NCBI GenBank assembly: GCA_011056835.1
Contig: DSDU01000006.1
Location: 1 to 34,802, forward strand
Reading direction: 5' to 3'
DNA from: Deltaproteobacteria bacterium
GTDB taxonomy: Bacteria; Desulfobacterota; Syntrophia; Syntrophales; UBA6807
Length of the DNA stretch: 34,802 nucleotides
Part shown: positions 17,210 to 24,168 of the stretch, piece after piece
Layout of the letters: the number at the start of each line of letters is the position of its first letter
Numbering within the stretch: position 1 is the stretch's first letter
Translations under genes and position numbers: made by a program
The notes under the pieces: generated by a model
Told to the model about the DNA's origin: nothing
Database searches by the model: none
Seen by the model: only the letters and a program-made list of their open reading frames with translations

Positions 17210-17236
17210 ACGGGGCAGGTAAAAACCCCGCCCCGT
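17210..17236 (-). terminator. Hairpin between AOR and the NapG-like gene (possible weak terminator or attenuator)
   Basis: ACGGGGC and GCCCCGT (17210-17216 and 17230-17236) can pair in the transcript just after the AOR stop, with a 13-base loop. No T-run follows, so full termination is doubtful. It may lower expression of the Hdr/Fdh genes relative to AOR or protect the AOR mRNA end. Confidence 0.35.
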
Positions 17237-17242
17237 CTATTG

Positions 17243-19066
17243 TTACAGTTTATATTTTTTTCTCGCCTCTTTGATATCCTCAATGAGATAATCGAGACTC
17301 GCTTCCTTCATGGCCTTCTCCGTCGGGATACCTTTTGCATCCCAACCGAAGTACGAGTACGTTGCATCGTGCATCTTCTTCGTATCTTCAGCGGTAAAGA
17401 TCGCGCCTTTCTTCGGTCCCGCAGGCAGTGTTTCCGTCGTGAACCGCTTGTGAAGAATATCATCTTTGGCACTGATCCCTTCACGGACCTGGAAACAGCG
17501 TTCCATCGTAATGATGCGCTTTGCCGTGGTCCAGTACTCCGCATCATTCATATTCCATCCGCAGAGAGGATTGAGCATTGCCAAGAAAACGCCGGGAGTC
17601 TCCTTACCCCAGGGATAACCGCCGACAAAGGAACACATGACCAGAGAATTGATCATGGCCCAGCGCGCAAGCTCCTCCGCGTTTGTTCCTTCGTGATGGT
17701 CACCACCGCAGGTGCCGATGGCATAGCTGTAGGCACGGGGTTTATCCCCACGGGGATCATGAGCCGCTATCTCCTTACCCTTGGTCTCTACCGCCCATGC
17801 TTCGGAACCTTTTCCGATCTGCTGCGACATCTTGCGGACACCCTGGGACAAAAGCTTGCCGGCCTTGCCGTCCCGGAAGGTGATCTTCTTTATCAATTCC
17901 ATGTAGGGTTCCGCTTTTCCCCACGCAGGAGCGATTCCATCGAGGTCGGCAGGCGTCAGAACGCCCTTTTCCACACACTCCGTCGTAAATCCGAGGACTC
18001 CACCAAGTGATATTGCATCCAGACCGTAGGCGTCGGCGGCTTCAATCAGGGCCATCATCCCGCCGAAGTCTGATATGCCGAGATTGCTGCCCAAAAGACC
18101 TCCCGTCTCGTACTCGGGTCCTTCCGCAATGAGACCGGCATACTTACCTTCAGAAATAACTCCGTATTTCATGCAGTGAACGGGACAGTGGTTACAGGCG
18201 ACGTGTCGTTTCCAGAACCGGCGGTTCGCTTCTTCCGCACCAATGTATTCAATGTCCGGATACCAGGTTGTCTGGAAGTTTTTTGTGATGAGCGAACCGG
18301 AAACCCAGTGCTTCAACTCCAGGAGGCCCGCCGTTCCCCATCTCTTGATCCCCTGCCAGGCTTCCTTATCCACCGCCAGTTGCTTTGCCGCAACCGCCGC
18401 CGGATAAAATTTCTTGTTGTCCGCAACCGGAACAGCCTTTGTTCCACTCACGGCGATGCCTTTCAGTTTCTTGTTTCCCATCACAGTACCTGTCCCCGTC
18501 CGCGCCGCCGCTCTGAAACGCTCGATGATGACGGCGGCAAAGGGAACTTCATTTTCACCCGCCGGACCGATGACGGCAGTCCGGGCATAGTCATTTTTCA
18601 CATCCTTCCGGATCATCTCGTCGGCATCTTCCGTCGTCTTGCCCCATATTTTACCTGCATCCCTGAACTCAACCTTGTCGTCCTTTATGTACAGGTAAAC
18701 GGGCTTTTTGGACCGGCCCTTGATATAGATACCGTCCCATCCGGCCCATTTGATCTCATTACCGAAATGTGCTCCCACTTCGGCATGACTCAAAAGACCG
18801 GTGTAGGGACTCATATTTACGAAACTGGTCCGTGTGGACACACAATAAGTCCCGTTCAGCGGACCCACACCGACAAATATAAACGCATCTTCAGCCAGCG
18901 GGTTTTTCCCTGCTTTATATTCCTTCGTCAAAAAATATGCGCCCATTCCTGCGCCGCCGACGTACTTCCGGCATTCCGCGTCGGATACGGCACGCTCTTT
19001 TGCCGTCTGTTTCGATAAATCGATCTCAAGGATTTTCCCAAAATATCCTCCCTTCGGTGCTGCCAT
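17243..19066 (-). CDS. aor: Tungsten-containing aldehyde ferredoxin oxidoreductase, catalytic subunit
   Basis: 607 residues. It catalyses aldehyde oxidation or carboxylate reduction at a tungsten bis-pterin with a 4Fe-4S cluster. Recognisable parts are YVGGAGMGAYFL, VGVGPLNGTYCVSTRTSF, WAGWDGIYIKG, GTVMGNKKLKGIAVSG in the first domain, cluster ligands CNHCPVHC with the fourth Cys in SLVMCSFVGG, the first pterin motif AYGLDAISLGG and HDPRGDKPRAYSYAIG. Length is normal. I start at the ATG at 19066 because AGGAGG (19075-19080) is ideally spaced from it; an upstream GTG at 19075 would lie on the ribosome site. It has no export signal of its own, although its ferredoxin partner has a Tat signal. 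The substrate is unknown; relatedness to class II benzoyl-CoA reductase BamB seems distant. Confidence 0.93.
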   Translation of the reverse strand: MAAPKGGYFGKILEIDLSKQTAKERAVSDAECRKYVGGAGMGAYFLTKEYKAGKNPLAEDAFIFVGVGPLNGTYCVSTRTSFVNMSPYTGLLSHAEVGAHFGNEIKWAGWDGIYIKGRSKKPVYLYIKDDKVEFRDAGKIWGKTTEDADEMIRKDVKNDYARTAVIGPAGENEVPFAAVIIERFRAAARTGTGTVMGNKKLKGIAVSGTKAVPVADNKKFYPAAVAAKQLAVDKEAWQGIKRWGTAGLLELKHWVSGSLITKNFQTTWYPDIEYIGAEEANRRFWKRHVACNHCPVHCMKYGVISEGKYAGLIAEGPEYETGGLLGSNLGISDFGGMMALIEAADAYGLDAISLGGVLGFTTECVEKGVLTPADLDGIAPAWGKAEPYMELIKKITFRDGKAGKLLSQGVRKMSQQIGKGSEAWAVETKGKEIAAHDPRGDKPRAYSYAIGTCGGDHHEGTNAEELARWAMINSLVMCSFVGGYPWGKETPGVFLAMLNPLCGWNMNDAEYWTTAKRIITMERCFQVREGISAKDDILHKRFTTETLPAGPKKGAIFTAEDTKKMHDATYSYFGWDAKGIPTEKAMKEASLDYLIEDIKEARKKYKL

Positions 19067-19071
19067 CGCCC

Positions 19072-19779
19072 TCACCTCCTTTCTCCCGATTTATTTGGAT
19101 AAAACAGGAGTTTGAGCAGATCTTCCCCCGCTTCCTCCGGAGTGACATTCCGGTAAGCATGATGGACTCCGAAACCAAGTTTCTCCGCGATGAGGCAGGG
19201 CCCCTGGGGTTTGCCCGACTGAGCGAGACAGGCCTTGACGCATTCCGGGTCACCGCCACAGAGATCACACATCAACGGCATGCCGTTATCGGGATTGACT
19301 CTGATAAACTCAGCAGGACAGGCTTCCTGGCACTTGAGACACTTGGCGCCGAGGCACAGCTTCTCATTCAGAATGATCCCATTGGTCTTGGGATCCTTCT
19401 GAATGGCCAACGGTGTCGTCGGACAGGCGGCAATACAGGGGGCATCGTCACAATGCCAGCAGATAACCGGCACATCCACGACGTTTTTGTACTTTAATAC
19501 ATGTACCCTGGAAACGGATGGCCTGATAACCCCGTAATGATAGATGTTGCATGCATATTCGCATGCACGACAGCCCGTACAGTTCTGTCTTTCCGCAAAC
19601 AGATACCTGTACAGCGGTTTCCTTTCAGGTTCTGCCGCCTTTGCAACCTTCGGCGCTGCGGCGCCCACAGTTGCCAATGCAACCGCCCCGCCGGTCGCAG
19701 CGGCGGCTCCCTTGAGAAATCCGCGGCGTGTCGTTTCCTTCTGCAAAACATTTGGGATTTTCTTCTGTTCTTTTTCCAT
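19072..19779 (-). CDS. AOR-associated ferredoxin subunit with Tat signal peptide
   Basis: 235 residues. TTRRGFLKGAAAATGGAVAL near residue 16 is a classic twin-arginine signal, ending about residue 48. The mature part is an HycB/DmsB-like four-cluster ferredoxin: CTGCRACEYACN, CWHCDDAPCIAACP, CLGAKCLKCQEACP and CDLCGGDPECVKACL. It should take electrons from the AOR subunit encoded immediately after (overlapping at 19072). Because only this subunit has a signal, AOR may be carried out with it, as in other Tat pairs. The ATG at 19779 has GGAGGT six bases upstream. E. coli YdhY-YdhV is a comparable ferredoxin-AOR pair. The gene leads the 13-kb locus. Confidence 0.9.
   Translation of the reverse strand: MEKEQKKIPNVLQKETTRRGFLKGAAAATGGAVALATVGAAAPKVAKAAEPERKPLYRYLFAERQNCTGCRACEYACNIYHYGVIRPSVSRVHVLKYKNVVDVPVICWHCDDAPCIAACPTTPLAIQKDPKTNGIILNEKLCLGAKCLKCQEACPAEFIRVNPDNGMPLMCDLCGGDPECVKACLAQSGKPQGPCLIAEKLGFGVHHAYRNVTPEEAGEDLLKLLFYPNKSGERR
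19075..19080 (-). promoter_or_regulatory. Ribosome binding site deciding the AOR start
   Basis: AGGAGG, eight bases before the ATG at 19066, overlaps the stop of the upstream ferredoxin gene. It supports the ATG over the GTG at 19075. Confidence 0.7.
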
Positions 19780-20058
19780 TGGCTAACCTCCATAGTTAGT
19801 TACAAGGATTACAGTGGAACAAACGACTTACACGCCTAATACGGGAAAGGTTTCCATGTCGGAACACTTTCCCCTTATTATTTTTTAAAAGATCTTTCGA
19901 GTATCAAGATATACAATAACGCTACCAGGTCATCCATAGGGAATTAACTGAACATACCATGCTCAATACCTGATACCACCATCAGGCATTGGTTAATAAT
20001 TTACGGGAATATCAGCCATTCCCCACCGGAACCGGCATATTCCATAAGGAGTGAATTA

Positions 20059-20166
20059 CCTCGCCCACAGGGCGGGGCATCTAAAAACTTAAATGAGGGG
20101 GATTGCATCCCCCTTGCCGCCGCTCCGCATTCATCCCCGTCCACAGGACGGGGTATTCTGCGGCGG
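20059..20166. repeat. Cluster of three GC-rich palindromes, IS200/IS605-like end or REP-like element
   Basis: Three consecutive stems are visible: CCTCGCCC-ACA-GGGCGGGG (20059-20077, one G-U pair); AGGGGGAT-TGC-ATCCCCCT (20096-20114); and CCCCGTCC-ACA-GGACGGGG (20135-20153). The last is enclosed by CCGCCGC (20117-20123) pairing with GCGGCGG (20160-20166). Three-base loops and a closing outer stem are the style of palindromic ends of IS200/IS605-type elements. No transposase gene is attached, so this would be a solo end, a non-autonomous element or a structured RNA. On the minus strand the second hairpin is followed by a T-rich stretch and could terminate transcription. Confidence 0.55.
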
Positions 20167-20543
20167 ATTTCATAAAGAATCATAGCGGGGGCAACGGCAC
20201 GCATGTGATAAAACGAATCAACAATAGCGTGACAAAAAGAAGGAATCGAATCACAGGCACTGCTGTAACGGTGAAGGTGCATTGCAGGCTTGTCGGGAAG
20301 TGTCGTGTCAACCATCGCATAAGTCCTTTTCGGAGCCTTATCCAGCAGCCGTTATATTCACACTTCTTTCCAAGCACGGGAGGCTTTTCCGTTTCCAGAA
20401 AAACCCGGCGGTCTCATGCCCTGGGTATATCCTGTAGGCATGGCGACTCGAAGATGTGACGATACCGCAATCAGTTATAATTAATATAATTTCTATACTC
20501 GGAATCAGAGTTTGTCAATTGAAAAATGCCGCAATAAAATTCT

Positions 20544-20572
20544 TTGCATTACTGTGTACCTGCTATTATATT
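20544..20572 (+). promoter_or_regulatory. Sigma70-type promoter candidate for the membrane-protein/ThiF pair
   Basis: TTGCAT (20544-20549), 17 bases, then TATATT (20567-20572), in A+T-rich DNA 65 bp before the ATG at 20638. The match is reasonable for sigma70 but unproven. Confidence 0.4.
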
Positions 20573-20637
20573 ACAACAATGATCTGGACATGTCGGCATA
20601 TACAGACCATCCATGAAATCATAAACGGTGTAACACT

Positions 20638-21297
20638 ATGAAACTATTATATTACATGGCACAATTGCTCGCCGATGATCCAGCGAAATATCGACAGCTC
20701 AATGCCGGCGTCTGCTCGGCGGCATCCGAGCTCACGGCTGTCGTGAAGGGTCACTTTCATAATCTGACCCTGTACAACCCCCTTGCACTGATATCAGGTA
20801 TTGTCTTTACTGCAACCCTGTTCTTTCCATGGTGGTGCGCCAACGTCTATGATAATTACTACACGATTAATGCGTATGCATTCATCCTGCAGCATAACCT
20901 GCCTCCTGAGGGAAGGAACTTCATCATTGAAACCCCCCGTATCGCTGTCGTCCTTCTCGTCATGTTGCTGGCGGGATACTTTTTTCTCGTATTCTGGGGC
21001 AGCACTATGGCTGGAAAGAAAGGCAGGCTGTTTCTCATAGGGAGCGGGATATGCATGCTCCTCTATGCGGCAGGGTTTTACGGATCCCTGCTGTTCGCAA
21101 CGAACCTGATCGGTCAGCCCGTAACCGGATATTCCTCAGTCGTCGTCACGGTCCAGGTGGATGTTTTTATGACGTTCACCCATGCCTATTTCGCAGCCGT
21201 CGCATCAGGCGTATTCTGCGTTTTCTCATCGCTCCTTCACGGTCTGACACCCATAAGACTCTACCGGTCAAAGGCGGGAGCAGCCGATGACGTATGA
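20638..21297 (+). CDS. Four-helix membrane protein of unknown function
   Basis: 219 residues. I do not recognise the family. A 47-residue N-terminal soluble part is followed by four hydrophobic segments (about 48-66, 100-125, 131-155 and 170-200) and a short basic tail. Loops contain PWWCANVYDNYY, which may lie outside the membrane. Its last 11 bases overlap the start of the double ThiF gene, so they are translationally coupled and likely work together, for example as the membrane partner of the modifying enzyme or as an exporter or receptor. No transporter motif is visible. Confidence 0.75.
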   Translation: MKLLYYMAQLLADDPAKYRQLNAGVCSAASELTAVVKGHFHNLTLYNPLALISGIVFTATLFFPWWCANVYDNYYTINAYAFILQHNLPPEGRNFIIETPRIAVVLLVMLLAGYFFLVFWGSTMAGKKGRLFLIGSGICMLLYAAGFYGSLLFATNLIGQPVTGYSSVVVTVQVDVFMTFTHAYFAAVASGVFCVFSSLLHGLTPIRLYRSKAGAADDV

Positions 21298-23245
21298 GGA
21301 ACTCTTCCAGAGGAATTACGGCATTTTTACCGAAAAGGAACAAGAGACGATCAGGCGGTCACGGATTCTGATCATCGGGTGCGGCGGTATCGGCGCAACC
21401 GTGGCAATCATGCTCGCCCGTTCAGGCCTCGGTAACTTTGTGCTTGTTGATTTCGATGTATACAGTCCTTCAAATATGAACAGGCAGATCTGCTGCTTTG
21501 CTGAAACTGTCGGCAGAAAGAAAGCGCACATTCTCAGGGAAGATATTCTGAGGATCAACCCTGAAGCAACCGTTACGGTATTCGACACTCTCCTGAGTCA
21601 CAATGAGATTGAACAGGTCATGGAGGATTGCGACTTCGTTTTTCCTGCCGCCGACGATTTTGCCTTCAGCCTTTTCGTCTTCAGAAGCGCCCAGAATCAG
21701 GGGAAGCCGTCTCTTCTCGTCGTCCCGTCGGGCACATGGGCAAATGTGAGCATCATCGGAGCAGGCAGCCCCCCGCCGGAAAACATAGAAGGTGTACCAA
21801 AGCTTTCCACGTACGAGGGACTGAGAGAAATTCTTGAAATTCGAAAGTACAAGTTCGGAACGTATTTCTATGTTCCCATGGGGGATTGGCGCATTGATTA
21901 CTACAGCGACTTCATTGAAAAGGGAATACCACCGACACAGATATGCCCCACTGTGTGGATCTCAGCGGCCCTCGGGGCTTTTGAAATAGTAAAATATATC
22001 ACAAAAAAATGGAAACCCGTCGTATCGCCTCGATATTGGAGCGTAACACGGAATCATATAGGTATTAACCGAATCAACGGTCTCTCCCTTCAGACCCTGC
22101 TGGTGTGGCAGCGGAATATAATGTGGAAGTTGTTTCAGACTCCGGCGGCACCGTATCAGGAAAAACTTCAGACATTCTGGTGGAATCTCTACTACCCGTT
22201 CATGAAAACGGTAGAAAGAAGACGCAGCGGCAGAAGATCGGCTGGCGCGACGGATCCCGCATATTACGAATTGTTCGGCCGAAATCTCGGCGTTTTTACC
22301 CGTGAAGAACAGGATCGCATCAGACAGACCCGTATCGCCGTCGTGGGAGATTCCGGAACCGGCGAAATTCTTGCAACACTTCTTGCACGGTGCGGCTTCT
22401 CCGACTTCATCATTGCGGGACAGGATGTCTACACGCCATCGGACATGAATCGGCAGGCGGGCTGCTTCACCGATACAATCGGCAGAAATAAGATATCGGT
22501 CATCCGAGATACCTTGCTGGCCATCAATCCCCGGATACGGATCACTCCATACGGAAAGCTACCCGATGAGGACGAGATGAAACAGCTCTTTGCCGATGTC
22601 GATATTGTCATTCCCGCCGTCGATGATCTTGCATACAGCGTCCTCCTTTTCCGCGCTGCACGGCGTTTCGATAAAACTGCTGTTCTCTGTCTGCCGGCGG
22701 GCACGGCCGGATGGGTAAGCGTCTTTACGGAGGGCACGCCAAGCCTGGAAACAATGCTGGGAATTCCTTCACTTGCATACGACAATCTTTTGAAGGTACT
22801 GCGCACGAGAGAATACCGATGTGCACAGTATAATTACGTTGTTGACGGCGATTGGCGAGTGGACTGGTTCTTTCAATATTTCACAGCCGAGAAGCCCCTT
22901 GCCTTAATCTGTCCCGTTGAGTGGATGGCGGCAAGCCTGGCGGCCCTTGAAACGATAAAAACAGCTATGGGAAGATGGGCACCGATGACGGCGCCCCGGT
23001 GCTGGCATATACGAAAAGGAAAAGTCTCCGCCTCACGATTCAGCTTTACATTGCGGGCCCACCGCAAACTGGGATGGCTGATCTTCGGTTCGGATCAGGG
23101 ATTGCGTCGACACAGGCTGACCCATTTTATCTGGAAACATTTTTTCAACTACCTGCGGAATCGTGAATTATCCCGTTCATCAGACAAAGGACGATTCCCA
23201 AAGACCGCCGATCATCCTCTCAATGCTCATAGCCGACTGGAATAA
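21287..23245 (+). CDS. Tandem E1/ThiF-like adenylyltransferase with one intact and one degenerate half
   Basis: 652 residues made of two homologous halves. Both begin with (Y)ELFxRNxGxFTxxEQ (about residues 5 and 329). Half 1 has the nucleotide loop GCGGIGA, the acidic strand VDFDVYSPS, the NMNRQ arginine finger motif, GRKKAH and AADD, the set expected for ATP-dependent C-terminal adenylation. Half 2 keeps DMNRQ, GRNK and AVDD but has GDSGTGE for the loop and AGQD for the acidic strand, so it is probably catalytically weakened. CxxC zinc pairs of MoeB/ThiF are not seen. Each half ends in a similar aromatic and basic helical segment that might touch the membrane. The one-intact-one-degenerate arrangement parallels eukaryotic E1. 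The substrate is unknown; the neighbours are a membrane protein and a SagB-type oxidoreductase. Confidence 0.85.
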   Translation: MTYEELFQRNYGIFTEKEQETIRRSRILIIGCGGIGATVAIMLARSGLGNFVLVDFDVYSPSNMNRQICCFAETVGRKKAHILREDILRINPEATVTVFDTLLSHNEIEQVMEDCDFVFPAADDFAFSLFVFRSAQNQGKPSLLVVPSGTWANVSIIGAGSPPPENIEGVPKLSTYEGLREILEIRKYKFGTYFYVPMGDWRIDYYSDFIEKGIPPTQICPTVWISAALGAFEIVKYITKKWKPVVSPRYWSVTRNHIGINRINGLSLQTLLVWQRNIMWKLFQTPAAPYQEKLQTFWWNLYYPFMKTVERRRSGRRSAGATDPAYYELFGRNLGVFTREEQDRIRQTRIAVVGDSGTGEILATLLARCGFSDFIIAGQDVYTPSDMNRQAGCFTDTIGRNKISVIRDTLLAINPRIRITPYGKLPDEDEMKQLFADVDIVIPAVDDLAYSVLLFRAARRFDKTAVLCLPAGTAGWVSVFTEGTPSLETMLGIPSLAYDNLLKVLRTREYRCAQYNYVVDGDWRVDWFFQYFTAEKPLALICPVEWMAASLAALETIKTAMGRWAPMTAPRCWHIRKGKVSASRFSFTLRAHRKLGWLIFGSDQGLRRHRLTHFIWKHFFNYLRNRELSRSSDKGRFPKTADHPLNAHSRLE

Positions 23246-23939
23246 GATACAGCGGCTCATGATCACGTGGAAGACGGAGGACCTGATGTACCCGGCTGTC
23301 GGAGAATGCTCCGATCGGCACCGCCCCCAGTCCGAGTGAAACGGCCTGAAGAAGAATGTTTTCAGCGGCATGACCGACTTCGATTGCGACGTACCGTTCA
23401 CCCCGCGCCCCGTATTTATTCGTTGTTCTCTCATGTACCGCCGCAATGACGATGACCGCCGGCGCATCACGAACACAGCCCTGCCCCAGAGCGGCATGAG
23501 CGAGAGGGACAGAAACGTTCTCCTCCAGATGCAGAATCAGCTGATGGCTGTCGGGCCTGTATCGGTAAACTCCATCAGGCAGGACGATATAAAGTTCCAG
23601 GGGATACAGAGCGCCGGCGGATGGAGCAGTTCTTCCGCCCCAGGGGCGCGTTTTCCCCTGGCCGGACCATAACAGCTGAGAAATTTCTTTTTCCGTCAAG
23701 GCCTTCGTCGAGAAACTGCGGACGGACCGGCGCTTTGCCAGCGCTCCTTCCACGGACACCCCATCTTTCAGAACGGGCTTTGGAAGCTGAATAAATTCCC
23801 CTTGTCCCGTTTTCATAGTCTTCAAACCTCCCGATACAGTCCAGGGAATGATGGACAGAACAAGACACATCAAAAAAGCCGATACGGAGAGTCTCTTACC
23901 TCTTCTTCGAGTCTGATGTTCCCGCGTGTTCATGCCCAC
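23220..23939 (-). CDS. Exported SagB/ThcOx-type nitroreductase-family oxidoreductase
   Basis: 239 residues. A basic n-region (TRRRGKR) and a hydrophobic stretch (about 18-36) form a Sec signal or anchor; no lipobox is visible. The mature domain has the FMN-binding pattern of nitroreductases: AKRRSVRSFS, TAPSAGALYPLELYIV, VRDAPAVIVIAA and EVGHAAENILLQAVSLGLGAV. SagB-type enzymes oxidise azolines to azoles in peptide natural products, but exported stand-alone members have unknown substrates. The start is the GTG at 23939 (GAGAGG five bases before); an ATG at 23933 is possible. It converges on the ThiF gene with a 26-bp overlap of the coding ends. Linkage with the ThiF protein may be functional or accidental, since they are not co-oriented. 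Confidence 0.85.
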   Translation of the reverse strand: MGMNTREHQTRRRGKRLSVSAFLMCLVLSIIPWTVSGGLKTMKTGQGEFIQLPKPVLKDGVSVEGALAKRRSVRSFSTKALTEKEISQLLWSGQGKTRPWGGRTAPSAGALYPLELYIVLPDGVYRYRPDSHQLILHLEENVSVPLAHAALGQGCVRDAPAVIVIAAVHERTTNKYGARGERYVAIEVGHAAENILLQAVSLGLGAVPIGAFSDSRVHQVLRLPRDHEPLYLIPVGYEH

Positions 23940-23983
23940 GGATACCTCTCAACATCAGTATTATTTTCAACCTTGTTGACAAC

Positions 23984-24011
23984 CTTAAAGTTTTTGTGAT
24001 TTATATGTCAA
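23984..24011 (-). promoter_or_regulatory. Sigma70-type promoter candidate for the SagB-type gene
   Basis: On the minus strand a perfect TTGACA (24011-24006) is followed after 16 bases by TTTAAG (23989-23984), about 45 bp before the start at 23939. Confidence 0.4.
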
Positions 24012-24032
24012 GAATAAAGCATGAAGCTACGG

Positions 24033-24100
24033 GTATGGGCAAAGCATCGGAGCGGCAAAAAAGGAGCAATCTCCATGGGGAAACCCATACGTAACCGATG
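24033..24100. ncRNA. Possible structured RNA with alternative pairings
   Basis: CATCGG (24045-24050) pairs with CCGATG (24095-24100). Inside lie GGAG-CAAT-CTCC (24063-24074) and ATGGG-GAAA-CCCAT (24075-24088), the latter with a GNRA tetraloop, making a three-way junction. The same CCCATAC (24084-24090) can instead pair for seven bases with GTATGGG (24033-24039). Mutually exclusive stems are typical of switches. On the plus strand it would be a leader of the abhydrolase gene 68 bp downstream; on the minus strand it lies upstream of the SagB promoter candidate. I cannot match it to a known riboswitch class. Confidence 0.35.
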
Positions 24101-24168
24101 GAGAATCTCACAGGTATTGCACAATAGAAGTCATCGGAAGAAAATTCCCGATATAACACTCTGATTGA

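Larger units (their letters stand above)
19780..20637. other. Large intergenic region, 858 bp, probably holding divergent promoters and a decayed mobile-element end
   Basis: It lies between the leftward AOR locus and the rightward membrane-protein/ThiF pair. The A+T-rich part 19860-19990 carries a weak minus-strand promoter candidate (TTGATA at 19907-19902, AATAAT at 19882-19877, spacing 19). Three hairpins occupy 20059-20166. From 20170 to 20450 only short, mutually overlapping frames on both strands are open, with no recognisable product. One small plus-strand frame with a GTG start (20456-20641) ends in an ATGA overlap with the next gene; I do not annotate it as a gene. Confidence 0.4.

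Noticed and set aside
18176-19018. 280-codon open frame opposite the AOR gene
   Set aside because: It is antisense to a strongly conserved enzyme and has no recognisable domain; the same holds for long antisense frames at 8253-8888 and 10857-11495.
17243-19066. AOR gene as BamB of class II benzoyl-CoA reductase
   Set aside because: The nearby HdrA and MvhD recall the Bam cluster, but the N-terminal sequence and Tat-ferredoxin partner fit the general AOR group better.
20001-20315. 104-codon minus-strand frame across the palindrome cluster
   Set aside because: Its coding would run through the hairpins, and overlapping frames are open on both strands with no family resemblance.
24031-24110. 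Cyclic-di-GMP-I (GEMM) riboswitch
   Set aside because: GCAAAGC and a GNRA hairpin are present, but their order and the distal stem do not follow the GEMM layout as I remember it.
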